This document shows, in pieces, positions 35,099-43,915 of a stretch of 64,000 bases of DNA (the stretch's first letter is position 1; each line of letters begins with the position of its first letter). Made by a program: the position numbers and the translations under genes. The notes under the pieces are model-generated. The model had not been told where the DNA came from. It ran no database searches and saw only the letters and a list, made by a program, of their open reading frames with translations. Source of the DNA: Tsukamurella sputi (GTDB taxonomy: Bacteria; Actinomycetota; Actinomycetes; Mycobacteriales; Mycobacteriaceae); contig NZ_VIGV01000009.1 of NCBI RefSeq assembly GCF_007858445.1, positions 1-64,000 of the forward strand, in the 5' to 3' direction.

Positions 35099-36343
35099 AT
35101 GCAGGCAGACGACGACGCGCCCTCCGCCGACGCGCCCTCCGCGGACGCGCCCTCGGCGAGCGCTCCCACCAAGGACGTCGCGGCGACCCGGCGACGGCTG
35201 CGCTGGGTGCGCCGGGTGCTCCTCCTCGTCATCGCGATCATCCTCGGCGTCGAGGCCTATCTCTTCGGCCCGACGGTCTCCAAATCGATCCGCGAGCTCG
35301 AGCACATCCGCTGGGAATGGGTCCTGGCCTGCGTGATCGCCGTCTTCTTCTCGATGGATTCCTTCGCCCAGGTGACCCGGGTACTGCTCCGCTCGGCCGG
35401 AGTCAAGGTCACGCAGCGGCAGGCGCTGAGCCTGCAGATGGCGTCGAACTCGGTCTCGCAGACCCTGCCCGGCGGCCAGGTCCTCGCGCCGACGCTGGTC
35501 TACCGCCGGACCCGCCTGTGGGGCGCATCGCGGGTGGTCGCCGCGTGGCAGATCGTGATGAGCGGTCTGCTGATGTCGGCCGGCCTCGCGGTCCTGGGCC
35601 TGGTCGGCGCCCTGCTCGCCGGGGCCAAGTCGAGCCCGTACTCCGTGATGTTCTCGGTCGGCATGCTCGTGGTCTTCATCGTGCTCGTGCAGTACGTGGC
35701 CTCGCATCCCGACGGCCTGTACGTGGTGGGCGCGCGCCTGATCCGGTGGATCAACGACCTGCGCAACAAGCCCGAGGACACCGGACTGGCCCGGCTTCGT
35801 GAGGTGATCGAGCAGCTCCAGGCCGTGAAGATGAGCCGCCGCTACGGCGCGGAGGCGTTCGGCTGGTCGATGTTCAACTGGGTCGCCGATGTCGCCTGCC
35901 TCACCTTCGCCTGTTACGCCGTCGGCGACGCTCCGGGGCTCGCCGCGCTCGCGGGTGCCTACGCGGCGTCCAAGGTCGTCAACACCATCAGCCCGATCCC
36001 CGGCGGCCTCGGCCTCGTGGAGGCGGCCCTGGTCCCCGCGCTGGTGCTCGCCGGCATGCCCGCCAGCCAGGCCTTCACCGCCACGATCCTCTACCGCTTG
36101 ATCAGCTACGTGCTCGTGGTCGTGGTCGGCTGGATCGTCATCTTCGCCGGTTACCGCAGCTACCGCGCCACCCTGGACGTGGACCCCGACGCGGCCACCA
36201 CCGACAAGAACGGTGAGTCCGCGCCGGAGCAGGAGGCGCCTGCCGCCACGGAGGCCGAGACCCAGCCGTCGCTGGACGACGACCCCCCGAACCCCGGCCC
36301 GCTCGACGAGAGCGGACCGTCGACCGGCACGTCCGGGTCCTGA
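35099..36343 (+). CDS. UPF0104 / lysylphosphatidylglycerol synthase TM-region family protein
   Basis: A 414-residue polytopic membrane protein of the family that includes the flippase part of MprF and archaeal AglD. It has seven or eight TM helices between residues 30 and 365. Conserved family stretches include MASNSVSQTLPGGQVLAPTL near residue 120 and VVNTISPIPGGLGLVEAAL near 295. The N-terminus carries a tandem DAPSA repeat and the C-terminal 50 residues are acidic and Pro-rich, both probably cytosolic. It lacks the soluble synthase domain, so a lipid-flipping or lipid-carrier role is more likely than lysyl transfer. It is divergent from the two-component pair. Confidence 0.82.
   Translation: MQADDDAPSADAPSADAPSASAPTKDVAATRRRLRWVRRVLLLVIAIILGVEAYLFGPTVSKSIRELEHIRWEWVLACVIAVFFSMDSFAQVTRVLLRSAGVKVTQRQALSLQMASNSVSQTLPGGQVLAPTLVYRRTRLWGASRVVAAWQIVMSGLLMSAGLAVLGLVGALLAGAKSSPYSVMFSVGMLVVFIVLVQYVASHPDGLYVVGARLIRWINDLRNKPEDTGLARLREVIEQLQAVKMSRRYGAEAFGWSMFNWVADVACLTFACYAVGDAPGLAALAGAYAASKVVNTISPIPGGLGLVEAALVPALVLAGMPASQAFTATILYRLISYVLVVVVGWIVIFAGYRSYRATLDVDPDAATTDKNGESAPEQEAPAATEAETQPSLDDDPPNPGPLDESGPSTGTSGS
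35111..35155. repeat. Three 15-bp tandem repeats in the UPF0104 N-terminus
   Basis: Units of the form G(A/C)CGACGCGCCCTCC lie head to tail and encode Asp-Ala-Pro-Ser-Ala pentapeptides at residues 5-19. They differ at only a few bases. Confidence 0.75.
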
Positions 36344-36560
36344 TCAGCGCATTTAGCGCGCACCAACCAGCGGTCAAGGGCCGCCGGGCATCGTCGTCCC
36401 TGTGAGCGACGACCCGCACGCTCACGTCGCCCCGGAGTGGAGGGGGGCGAGGGGGTCAAGGCCCGGTCGGGGCCGCGGCTGGGAGGACCGCGCCCCGACC
36501 GTGTGCCTGCGGGCGCGGACCGATTCCTGGCAGGAGCCTCAGATCCACTACCTTCGACGT

Positions 36561-36983
36561 ATGCGCATTCCGGTCATCGCCGCGGTCGACGTGGTCTTCG
36601 TCCTGCTGTTCGTCGTGATCGGCCGGTTCAACCACAACGAGGCGTTCTCGCCGTCCGGCTTCGCCGAGACCGCGTGGCCCTTCCTGCTCGCGCTGGCCGT
36701 GGGCTGGGCGTTCACGTACGTGCTCGCCGCGCTCCGCGGCCACGAGCCGGGCCGCGCCGCCACCTTCGCCCCGGGGCGCGTCTTCCCCGCCGGCGTCATC
36801 ATCTGGATCTCGACGGTGGCCTTCGGCATGACCGCCCGCGGCCTGCTCACGTCGAAGGGCGTGGAGGTCAGCTTCGTCATCGTCGCCACCATCGCCCTCG
36901 GCCTGTTCCTGCTCGGCTGGCGCACCATCGCGCGCGTGGTACTGAGCCGTCGCGCGAAGTCCCCGGCAACGCCCACGGCCTGA
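36561..36983 (+). CDS. DUF3054 membrane protein
   Basis: A 140-residue protein with four TM helices (about residues 3-20, 38-58, 73-93, 101-120). The family marks are VDVVFVLLFVVIGRFNHNE at the start and ALRGHEPGRA between TM2 and TM3. Function of the family is unknown. The ATG at 36561 is the first that gives a start with the typical TM1; the open frame further upstream is low-quality sequence. The 217 bp before it hold no gene I can support. It ends 1 bp from the convergent lipoprotein gene. Confidence 0.8.
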   Translation: MRIPVIAAVDVVFVLLFVVIGRFNHNEAFSPSGFAETAWPFLLALAVGWAFTYVLAALRGHEPGRAATFAPGRVFPAGVIIWISTVAFGMTARGLLTSKGVEVSFVIVATIALGLFLLGWRTIARVVLSRRAKSPATPTA

Positions 36984-36984
36984 G

Positions 36985-38637
36985 CTACTTCAGATACGCG
37001 CCGGCGACCTGCAGCGACCCGCTCCCCGACCGCTCGCCGCTGACCATGATCGCGAAGGCCTGATCGCCGCGGTAGCCGATGAACCAGCCCGGGCCCTGCG
37101 GGCCGTTGGTACCCACGAGTCCCTTGGCCTTGGTCGCGACCAGGTCGCCGCCGTCGCCCGACGGGGAGACGGTGGCGTCCATCTTCGCCCGCACCGCCGT
37201 GAGGATCTTCTCGTCCACGTCGCCGAGCGGCGCGCTGGGCTTCGCGGTCTGCCCCTGCACGACATAGGGCGCGGTGGTCTTGCCCTTGGCGATGGCGGAG
37301 GCGAAGACGGCCATGCCGAAGGGGCTCGCCTTGACGGTGTCCGCACCCAGCTCCGCCGCGCCGCGCCCATCCGTGCCCGGCAATTCCGCGGTCCTGGTCT
37401 TCACCCCGGTCATGGCGAAATCGGTCCCCATGCCCAACGGCGCGAGGAGCTTCGCCTGCTTACCGGCGTCGTTCCCGGCGGCGGCGTTGACCTCGCTGTA
37501 CAGCGGCGCGAGCACCGGCCCGGTGGTCGAGAGCCCCGTCAGCGCCCAGTCCGTCGCGATCGCGCTGGCCTGCGTGTTCTGCGCGGCCGCGAGCACCGCA
37601 CCGGTGGAGACGGAGACCACGACCATCGCGGCAGGCTGCCCCAGCTGGACCACGGCGTTCTCCACGTCGAGCTGCACCTTCGGATCCATCGCGGTCCGCA
37701 GGTCCGGTCCGGGCGGCCCCTGGAAGCCGACGATCTTCGTGGGCGGCTTCCCGTTCGTGATCAGCTGGACCTCCCAGCCGGCGGTGGCGTCGCGATTGGC
37801 CTGCCACGCGCCCTTGATCCCCTCGAAGAGCGGCGAGAAGAGCTGGCGGTTGGCGATCAGCAGATCACCCGCGGTGGTGTCCTGCAGGCCCGGGACGGCC
37901 GTGAGGGCGTCGCCGAGCACGCCGTAGTCGTCGTCGCGCAGGTCGACGACGGGCACCGGCTTACCGGGATCCGCCTTCGCTTTCGCAGCAAGGGACTCGG
38001 GGGTGACCAGCGGCGCCACCGGGGAGACGATCTTCGCGACCCGGTTCAGACTGTCGGTGAGGTTCTTGGTCTTGTTCGGGTCGACGGTCAGCCGGTGCAC
38101 CGTGCCGGCGAACATCAGCTCGGACTTGTCGGCGGCGAAGACCTTCGGCGCCTTCGCGTCGGTGCGGATCTGCCGGATCGCCGTGTCGGGGGTGAGCCCG
38201 GGCGCCAGCACCGCGGGGTCCCAGGAGATGCGCCAGCCGATCGACAACTGCGAGGCGCTGCCCTTGGTGGTGTAGTCCCAGTCCCGGCCGTCGCCGAAGT
38301 TCCAGTGCGTCTTCACGTCGAAGGTGGCGTTGCCCCCGGAGTAGCGCTGCACGTTGGAGGCCTTGACCTCCACGGTCTTCGCATTCATGTCGCGCAGGGT
38401 GCGACCGATGACGCCGCCCGCCGCGTCGGGCGAGGAGGTGTAAGCGGCGGCCGCGACGGCCTTGCCCTCACCGAGGGCCGAGGCGTAGCCGTCGAGCATC
38501 TTCTGCACATCCGCGGAGGCGCTGTCGCCGCAGGCGGCGAGTCCGGACCCGAGCGCGAGTAGGAGAGCGGAGACCACCGCGGCGGAGCCGTACCGTGCCC
38601 GCCCGCTTCGCCTCACACCGGTCTCCTCGCTGCTCAC
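36985..38637 (-). CDS. Penicillin-binding-protein-like lipoprotein without catalytic motifs
   Basis: A 550-residue lipoprotein resembling the NTF2-like (MecA_N) plus transpeptidase class of PBPs, as in Rv2864c. The signal peptide ends LAAC with Cys36. The NTF2-like region (VQKMLDGYASALGEGKAVAAA, near 43-165) and a linker domain follow. The transpeptidase region begins near 300. Where active PBPs have SxxK, this one reads LTGLSTTGPV, so the Lys is gone; the KTG box reads TKAKGLVG, and no SxN is visible. It is probably a structural or sensory paralogue. GTG 38637 is a compromise start; ATG 38682 with AAGGA is an alternative but would lie 14 bp from the divergent pirin gene. Confidence 0.8.
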   Translation of the reverse strand: MSSEETGVRRSGRARYGSAAVVSALLLALGSGLAACGDSASADVQKMLDGYASALGEGKAVAAAAYTSSPDAAGGVIGRTLRDMNAKTVEVKASNVQRYSGGNATFDVKTHWNFGDGRDWDYTTKGSASQLSIGWRISWDPAVLAPGLTPDTAIRQIRTDAKAPKVFAADKSELMFAGTVHRLTVDPNKTKNLTDSLNRVAKIVSPVAPLVTPESLAAKAKADPGKPVPVVDLRDDDYGVLGDALTAVPGLQDTTAGDLLIANRQLFSPLFEGIKGAWQANRDATAGWEVQLITNGKPPTKIVGFQGPPGPDLRTAMDPKVQLDVENAVVQLGQPAAMVVVSVSTGAVLAAAQNTQASAIATDWALTGLSTTGPVLAPLYSEVNAAAGNDAGKQAKLLAPLGMGTDFAMTGVKTRTAELPGTDGRGAAELGADTVKASPFGMAVFASAIAKGKTTAPYVVQGQTAKPSAPLGDVDEKILTAVRAKMDATVSPSGDGGDLVATKAKGLVGTNGPQGPGWFIGYRGDQAFAIMVSGERSGSGSLQVAGAYLK

Positions 38638-38696
38638 ATGTCGTTCGGCATCCCTGGCCGCGGAGTTTACCTTTCCGTACATGCCATCCTTGGGAT

Positions 38697-39422
38697 ATGG
38701 ATCGGTTGATGCGCTCCGAGGACCGCGCGGCATCGTCTATGACGGGCGTGCGGTCACGGCACTGCTTCTCGTTCGGCGACCACTACGATCCGGACAATAC
38801 GCACCACGGCGTCCTCCTGGCCTGTAACGCCGAGCAGGTCGCAGCGGGTACGGGCTTCGACACGCATCCGCACCGCGCCGTCGAGATCGTCACCTGGGTG
38901 CTGTCCGGTTCCCTCGTCCATCAGGACAGCGAGGGACACGCCGGGCTGGTCCATCCGGGACTCGCGCAGCGCATGAGCGCGGGCACCGGCGTGCTCCACT
39001 CCGAGCGCAACGACCGCCCCGACCCCGCGGGCGCAGACGTCCGGTTCGTCCAGATGTGGGTCCTGCCCGACGAGCCGGGCGGCGCACCGTCGTACGAACA
39101 GCGCGAGGTGGACGCCGACCTGGCCGCGGGCGGACTGGTCCCGGTCGCCTCCGGCGATCCCGCGCAGGACGCGGCCATCCGGATCGGCAATCGCGGCGCC
39201 ACCCTGTTCGCGGCACGCCTGGCGCCGGGCGGCACCGTCGACCTGCCCGAGGCGCCCTTCGGGCACCTCTACGTCGCCCGCGGCGCCGCGGACGTCGAGG
39301 GTCCGGGTCTGCTGTCCGACGGTGACTCGCTGCGCACCGTCGGGGATGCGCGGCGCGTGATCGCCGGGCCCGACGGTGCCGAGGTCCTGTTCTGGCGCAT
39401 GCGGACCCGCCTGGGCGGCTGA
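38697..39422 (+). CDS. Pirin-family bicupin protein
   Basis: A 241-residue cytosolic cupin. The N-terminal barrel has the metal ligands His57 and His59 (DTHPHRAVEIVTWVLSG), His101 and Glu103 (GVLHSERN), all conserved in pirins. The C-terminal barrel is shorter and lacks ligands. Some pirins act as quercetin dioxygenases or redox sensors; nothing here points to one substrate. The ATG at 38697 has only a weak upstream site, and its promoter must overlap the divergent lipoprotein gene's leader. Confidence 0.9.
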   Translation: MDRLMRSEDRAASSMTGVRSRHCFSFGDHYDPDNTHHGVLLACNAEQVAAGTGFDTHPHRAVEIVTWVLSGSLVHQDSEGHAGLVHPGLAQRMSAGTGVLHSERNDRPDPAGADVRFVQMWVLPDEPGGAPSYEQREVDADLAAGGLVPVASGDPAQDAAIRIGNRGATLFAARLAPGGTVDLPEAPFGHLYVARGAADVEGPGLLSDGDSLRTVGDARRVIAGPDGAEVLFWRMRTRLGG

Positions 39423-39424
39423 TC

Positions 39425-39449
39425 CCGCCCGGGCCACCGGCCCGGGCGG
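39425..39449. terminator. Hairpin between pirin and the first CocE gene
   Basis: CCGCCCGGGCC and its complement form a perfect 11-bp stem over a 3-base loop between two convergent genes. There is no T-tract. Confidence 0.75.
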
Positions 39450-39455
39450 AGAGCG

Positions 39456-41528
39456 CTACGCCAGCGGGCGGTCCGAGGGGACCACGAGGTAGCTGGGCCG
39501 CTTCGGGTCGATGAGCACGTGCTGCGGCCGGAACTGCGTCTCGGAGGTCACGGGCCCCACGGTCATCGACTTGATCAGGTTCAGCGCGAAGACGTCGACC
39601 CGCAGCCGGTGGCCCGGCTTGAGGACGGCGCTCGTCGCGTGCGTCGCGATGTCGAGCTCGACCACCTGACGGGGCTTGACCAGCTGCCGCTGCTTGATGT
39701 CGAGCTGGTAGTACGGCGCGGTGTAATCGCCACCCGCGGTGCGGATGCTGCGCGCCTCGTCGACCTGCCGGAGCGAGGTGGTCAGCTGCCCGGAGCTGAT
39801 GACCTCGGACCGGCCGTCGGGCGAGACGTCGGTGACCATGACGCTCCAGTACGCGTCCTTCGCGTCCTGGGTGGTGGTCAGGTGCAGGTTGATCGGGCCC
39901 GAGACCACGGTCGATTTCGCGACCGGTTTCGAGCTGAACGTCAGACCGTTCATCTCCGCCACCCGGTTGTCCGCGGCGCAGCCCTGGAAGACCAACAGGC
40001 CGAACATCGCCTGACCGGTGTCGTTGGAGCACAACGTGGTCAGGCCGGGGCCGACGGTGCGCCGCGCCGCGATCTTCGGCGGTGCGGTCTGCAGGCTGTT
40101 GTCGCTGAGCGATCCGGGCGCCGAGCCCGACGCGAGGCTGGAGAGGTACATGCGCTGGTACTTCTGGCCCGGCTCGGGGAAGGTGTCGCCCTGCCACCAG
40201 CCGCCGCCCTTGCGGTGCACGGTGACCGGGGCGTAGTTGTCGATGCCGTTGTCGGCGTCCTTGAGCCACTTGTCGAACCAGGCCTTCTGGAGCACGTCGG
40301 CACGGGTGGGCTGGTTCACGCCGCCCATGTCGTGCGTGACCGTGACGTGGTACGCGTCGCCCATGATGAGCTTCTTCTTGCTCGGCGGGAGGCTGCTCAG
40401 CTCCGTCGGGAGCCGCCACTCGGTGTTGGTGAACAGGTCGTGCCAGCCGCCGAGCGCGAAGGTCGGGGTGGTGATCTTGTCGAGCGGGGTGCGGTAGGCC
40501 TTGCGGAGCGGCGAGTCCTTGTCGATCAGTTCCTTGGTCTTCGGGTCCAGTTGCTCGACGGTGGGCGAGAAGACGCCGGACAGCAGTTGGGGCACGAAGA
40601 CGGCGGGGTTCTGCAACCGGTCGCGCAGCCAGGTCCAGTCGAACGTGCCGTTGAGCATCGAGCGCACGTCGGGGACGAACTTGAGGATGTTGACCAGCGC
40701 GAGCCACGGTCCGAGGAAGCCGACGCCGAGGCCGCCACCCGGGGCGATGATGTCGGCCGCGAGGTCGGCGCCGGGCACCACCGGGAACAGCGCCTGCAGG
40801 CCCTTCGGGTTCTTCGACGCGACCTGCAGCTGGTTGATGCCGGAGTACGAGACGCCGGTCATGCCCATGCGGCCGTTGGTCCAGGGCTGGTTCCGTACCC
40901 AGTCGAGCACCTCGACGGTGTCCTGCTGCTCGCGGTCGGCGAAGACCTGCCAGACGCCCTGCGAGTTGCCGGTGCCGCGCACGTCGACCACGACCTGCGT
41001 GTAGCCGTTCTGCACGAGCTTGCGGTCGACGCCCGTGAAGGAGTTCGCCATGCCGCCGTTGAGGACGTCGCGCAGGTCGTTCACGCCCGCGATCGGCGTG
41101 CCGGCGAAGTTGAAGACGTTGAGGATCCCGATCAGCGCGTCGGAGAGCACCGGGGTGTTCACGGCGATCTGCGCCAACGCGCTCACGAACTTCGTGTAAG
41201 GCGTCATGTTGACGACCGTCGGGGTCTTCGTCGTGATCGCGCGGCCCGCCGCATCGGCGGGGCGGAAGACGTTCGCCTTGAGGACGGTCCCGTCGGACAT
41301 CCGGATCGGGACGTCCCAATCCACGGTCATGCCCGGATACTGCGTCGGGCCGTCGTGCGAGGCGATCCATTCCGGGTTGATCATCCCCGCGACGCCGGTA
41401 CCCGGCTTCCAGGGTTCTGCGGCGGCCCGGGGGGCCAGACCCGGCGCGGTGATCGCCGTCACGATCAGCACGAATGCCGTGAGCAGCGCGGACAGGGTCA
41501 GCCGCAGACGCGGGCGAGTCAACCTCAT
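39456..41528 (-). CDS. Secreted CocE/NonD-family hydrolase, copy 1
   Basis: A 690-residue secreted alpha/beta hydrolase of the X-Pro dipeptidyl-peptidase/cocaine-esterase class. A signal peptide of about 37 residues ends RAAAE. The nucleophile is the Ser in MGMTGVSYSGINQLQ near residue 228, with the family's GGWHDLFTNTEW near 355 and the C-terminal jelly-roll (HRLRVDVFALNL). These enzymes hydrolyse esters, acyl-peptide or aryl bonds; the substrate is unknown. It is a close paralogue of the next gene, near-identical in the first ~300 mature residues but with a different signal peptide and some C-terminal changes. GAGGGG lies about 11 bases before the ATG, and a conserved promoter lies upstream. 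Confidence 0.88.
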   Translation of the reverse strand: MRLTRPRLRLTLSALLTAFVLIVTAITAPGLAPRAAAEPWKPGTGVAGMINPEWIASHDGPTQYPGMTVDWDVPIRMSDGTVLKANVFRPADAAGRAITTKTPTVVNMTPYTKFVSALAQIAVNTPVLSDALIGILNVFNFAGTPIAGVNDLRDVLNGGMANSFTGVDRKLVQNGYTQVVVDVRGTGNSQGVWQVFADREQQDTVEVLDWVRNQPWTNGRMGMTGVSYSGINQLQVASKNPKGLQALFPVVPGADLAADIIAPGGGLGVGFLGPWLALVNILKFVPDVRSMLNGTFDWTWLRDRLQNPAVFVPQLLSGVFSPTVEQLDPKTKELIDKDSPLRKAYRTPLDKITTPTFALGGWHDLFTNTEWRLPTELSSLPPSKKKLIMGDAYHVTVTHDMGGVNQPTRADVLQKAWFDKWLKDADNGIDNYAPVTVHRKGGGWWQGDTFPEPGQKYQRMYLSSLASGSAPGSLSDNSLQTAPPKIAARRTVGPGLTTLCSNDTGQAMFGLLVFQGCAADNRVAEMNGLTFSSKPVAKSTVVSGPINLHLTTTQDAKDAYWSVMVTDVSPDGRSEVISSGQLTTSLRQVDEARSIRTAGGDYTAPYYQLDIKQRQLVKPRQVVELDIATHATSAVLKPGHRLRVDVFALNLIKSMTVGPVTSETQFRPQHVLIDPKRPSYLVVPSDRPLA

Positions 41529-41564
41529 CGAAAAGAATCCCCTCTAACTTCTCAGCTCCGCGTC

Positions 41565-41593
41565 AGGCTAACCCTCATTGCGGTTTGCGTCAC
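41565..41593 (-). promoter_or_regulatory. Promoter of CocE copy 1
   Basis: On the minus strand GTGACG (-35-like, 41588-41593) and TAGCCT (-10-like, 41565-41570) are separated by exactly 17 bp. The same elements at the same spacing precede copy 2, and the sequence between them is also conserved. Confidence 0.65.
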
Positions 41594-41683
41594 CCCGCAC
41601 GCTAACGGTGTGCCGCGTCATAGGGAATACTGACGAGTCACTTCTCCCACCATGTGGGATTCTGCGCACCGCACCCCCGCCGG

Positions 41684-43756
41684 CTACGGCAGCGGATTGT
41701 CCGAGGGCACCACCAGGTAGCTCGGCTGCTTCGGATCGATGACGACGTGCTGCGGCCGGAACTGCGTCTCCGCCGTCACCGGCCCGACGGTCATCGCCTT
41801 GATCAGATTCAGCGCGAAGACGTCCACGCGCAGCCGGTGCCCCGGCTTGAGGATCGCGCTGACGGCGTGGGTACCGATGTCGAGCTGCACCACCTGGCCC
41901 GGCGCGACCAGCTCCCGCTGCTTGATGTCGAGCTGGTAGTACGGGGAGGCGTAGTCGCCGTTCGCCGTCCGGATGCTGCGCGATTCGTCGATCTGTCGCA
42001 GCGAGGTGGTGAGCTGACCCGAACTGATCTTCTCGGACCGGCCATCGGGCGAGACGTCGGTGACGATCACGCTCCAGTAGGCATCGCGGGCGTCCTGAGT
42101 GGTGTTGAGCCTCAGGTTGATCGGACCGGAGATGACCGTCGGTGTGGCGACCGGCTTCGACGTGAACGTGAGTCCGTTCATCTCCGCCACCCGGGTGTCC
42201 CTCGTACACCCGGTGAAGACGAGAAGGCCGAACATCGCCTGCCCCGTGTCGTCGGAGCACAGGGTCGACAGCCCCGGGCCGACGGTGCGTCGCGCCGCGA
42301 TCCTCGGCGGCGCGGTCTGCAGGCTGTTGTCGGACAGCGCCGTCGGCGCAGTACCCGAGGGCAGGCTCGAGAGGTACATGCGCTGATACTTCTGATCCGG
42401 CTCGGGGAACGTGTCGCCCTGCCACCAGCCGCCGCCCTTGCGATGCACCGTGACCGGGGCGTAGTTGTCGATCCCGTTGTCGGCGTCCTTGAGCCACTTG
42501 TCGAACCACGCCTTCTGCAACACGTCGGCACGGGTCGGCTGGTTCACCCCGCCCATATCGCTGGAGACGGTGGCATGGGCCACGTCCCCCATGATGAGCT
42601 TCTTCTTGCTCGGCGGCAGCGCGCTCAGATCCTTGGGCATGCGCCATTCCGTGTTGGTGAACAGGTCGTTCCACCCGCCGAGGGTGAACGTCGGGGTGGT
42701 GATCTTGTCGAGCGGCGTGCGGAACGCTGCTCGTAGGGGTGAATCCTTGTCGATGAGTTGCCTGGTCGTGGGTGTCAGCCCCTCCACCGTGGGAGAGAAG
42801 ACACCGGACAGGAGTTCGGGCACGAAGACCGCGGGGTTCTGCAACCGGTCCTGCAGCCATTTCCAGTCGAAGGTGCCGTTGAGGAGCGAGCGCAGGTCGG
42901 GGATGAACTTGAGGATGTTGACGATCGCGAGCCACGGGCCGATGAAGCCGACACCCAGACCACCGCCGGGCGCGACGATGTCAGCCGCGATGTCCGCCCC
43001 GGGCACCACCGGGAACAGCGCCTGCAGCCCCTTCGGGTTCTTCGACGCGACCTGCAGCTGATTGATGCCCGAGTACGAGACACCCGTCATACCCATGCGG
43101 CCGTTCGTCCACGGCTGATTGCGCACCCAATCGAGCACCTCGACGGTGTCCTGCTGCTCGCGGTCGGCGAACACCTGCCACACGCCCTGCGAATTGCCGG
43201 TACCGCGCACGTCCACCACGACCTGCGTGTACCCGTTCTGCACCAGCTTGCGATCCACGCCCGTGAACGAATTCATCACCCCGCCGTTGAGGACGTCGCG
43301 CAGGTCGTTCACGCCCGCGATCGGCGTGCCGGCGAAGTTGAACACATTGAGGAAGCCGATGAGCGCATCGGACAACACGGGAGTGTTCACCGCGATCTGC
43401 GCCAACGCGCTCACGAACTTCGTGTAAGGCGTCATGTTGACGACCGTCGGGGTCCTCGTCGTGATCGCACGACCCGCCGCATCCGCCGGACGGAAGACGT
43501 TCGCCTTGAGGACGGTCCCGTCGGACATCCGGATCGGAACATCCCAATCCACCGTCATGCCCGGATACTGCGTCGGACCGTCGTGCGCAGCGATCCACTC
43601 CGGGTTGATCATCCCCGCCACGCCGGGGCCCGGCTTCCACGGCTCCGCGGCGGCGCGGTCGGCACCCCCGGGGATCACAGCCGTGGTGCCGACGAGCAGA
43701 AGCGCCGCGAACAGCGCGGACAGGGCGTGCCGCAGGCGCGGACGAGTCGACCTCAT
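41684..43756 (-). CDS. Secreted CocE/NonD-family hydrolase, copy 2
   Basis: A 690-residue paralogue of the downstream gene, with the same domain layout: signal peptide ending DRAAAE, nucleophile Ser in MGMTGVSYSGINQLQ, GGWNDLFTNTEW, and the same C-terminal jelly-roll. The His in the GGWHD motif of copy 1 is Asn here (GGWND), and VSSDMGGVNQ replaces the VTHDMGGVNQ of copy 1, so a His is absent from that position too. That may shift activity between the copies. The two lie head to tail with 155 bp between them, consistent with a tandem duplication followed by divergence of the secretion signals and surface. It is divergent from zmp1. Confidence 0.88.
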   Translation of the reverse strand: MRSTRPRLRHALSALFAALLLVGTTAVIPGGADRAAAEPWKPGPGVAGMINPEWIAAHDGPTQYPGMTVDWDVPIRMSDGTVLKANVFRPADAAGRAITTRTPTVVNMTPYTKFVSALAQIAVNTPVLSDALIGFLNVFNFAGTPIAGVNDLRDVLNGGVMNSFTGVDRKLVQNGYTQVVVDVRGTGNSQGVWQVFADREQQDTVEVLDWVRNQPWTNGRMGMTGVSYSGINQLQVASKNPKGLQALFPVVPGADIAADIVAPGGGLGVGFIGPWLAIVNILKFIPDLRSLLNGTFDWKWLQDRLQNPAVFVPELLSGVFSPTVEGLTPTTRQLIDKDSPLRAAFRTPLDKITTPTFTLGGWNDLFTNTEWRMPKDLSALPPSKKKLIMGDVAHATVSSDMGGVNQPTRADVLQKAWFDKWLKDADNGIDNYAPVTVHRKGGGWWQGDTFPEPDQKYQRMYLSSLPSGTAPTALSDNSLQTAPPRIAARRTVGPGLSTLCSDDTGQAMFGLLVFTGCTRDTRVAEMNGLTFTSKPVATPTVISGPINLRLNTTQDARDAYWSVIVTDVSPDGRSEKISSGQLTTSLRQIDESRSIRTANGDYASPYYQLDIKQRELVAPGQVVQLDIGTHAVSAILKPGHRLRVDVFALNLIKAMTVGPVTAETQFRPQHVVIDPKQPSYLVVPSDNPLP

Positions 43757-43792
43757 CGAAAGAATCCCCTCTAACTTTCCAGCTGCACGAGC

Positions 43793-43821
43793 AGACTAAC
43801 CCACATTGCGATTCGCGTCAC
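43793..43821 (-). promoter_or_regulatory. Promoter of CocE copy 2
   Basis: On the minus strand GTGACG (43816-43821) and TAGTCT (43793-43798) are separated by 17 bp, matching the arrangement before copy 1. About 65 bp up to the ATG align between the copies with few changes. Confidence 0.65.
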
Positions 43822-43915
43822 TCCACATCTCGGATCCGCTGTGGTCGGGAAAACGCCGGCGATCCGCGATCCCACTGTCCGGGACCACCGGGGAACCGAC
43901 TGGCAGGATGGAACG

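Noticed and set aside
35099-36343. Complete MprF lysyl-phosphatidylglycerol synthase
   Set aside because: Only the TM region is present; the soluble aminoacyl-transferase domain is absent.
41560-41580. IdeR/DtxR iron box before the CocE genes
   Set aside because: AGGCTAACC resembles half of an iron box, but the other half is missing and the sequence is explained by the -10 element of the promoter.
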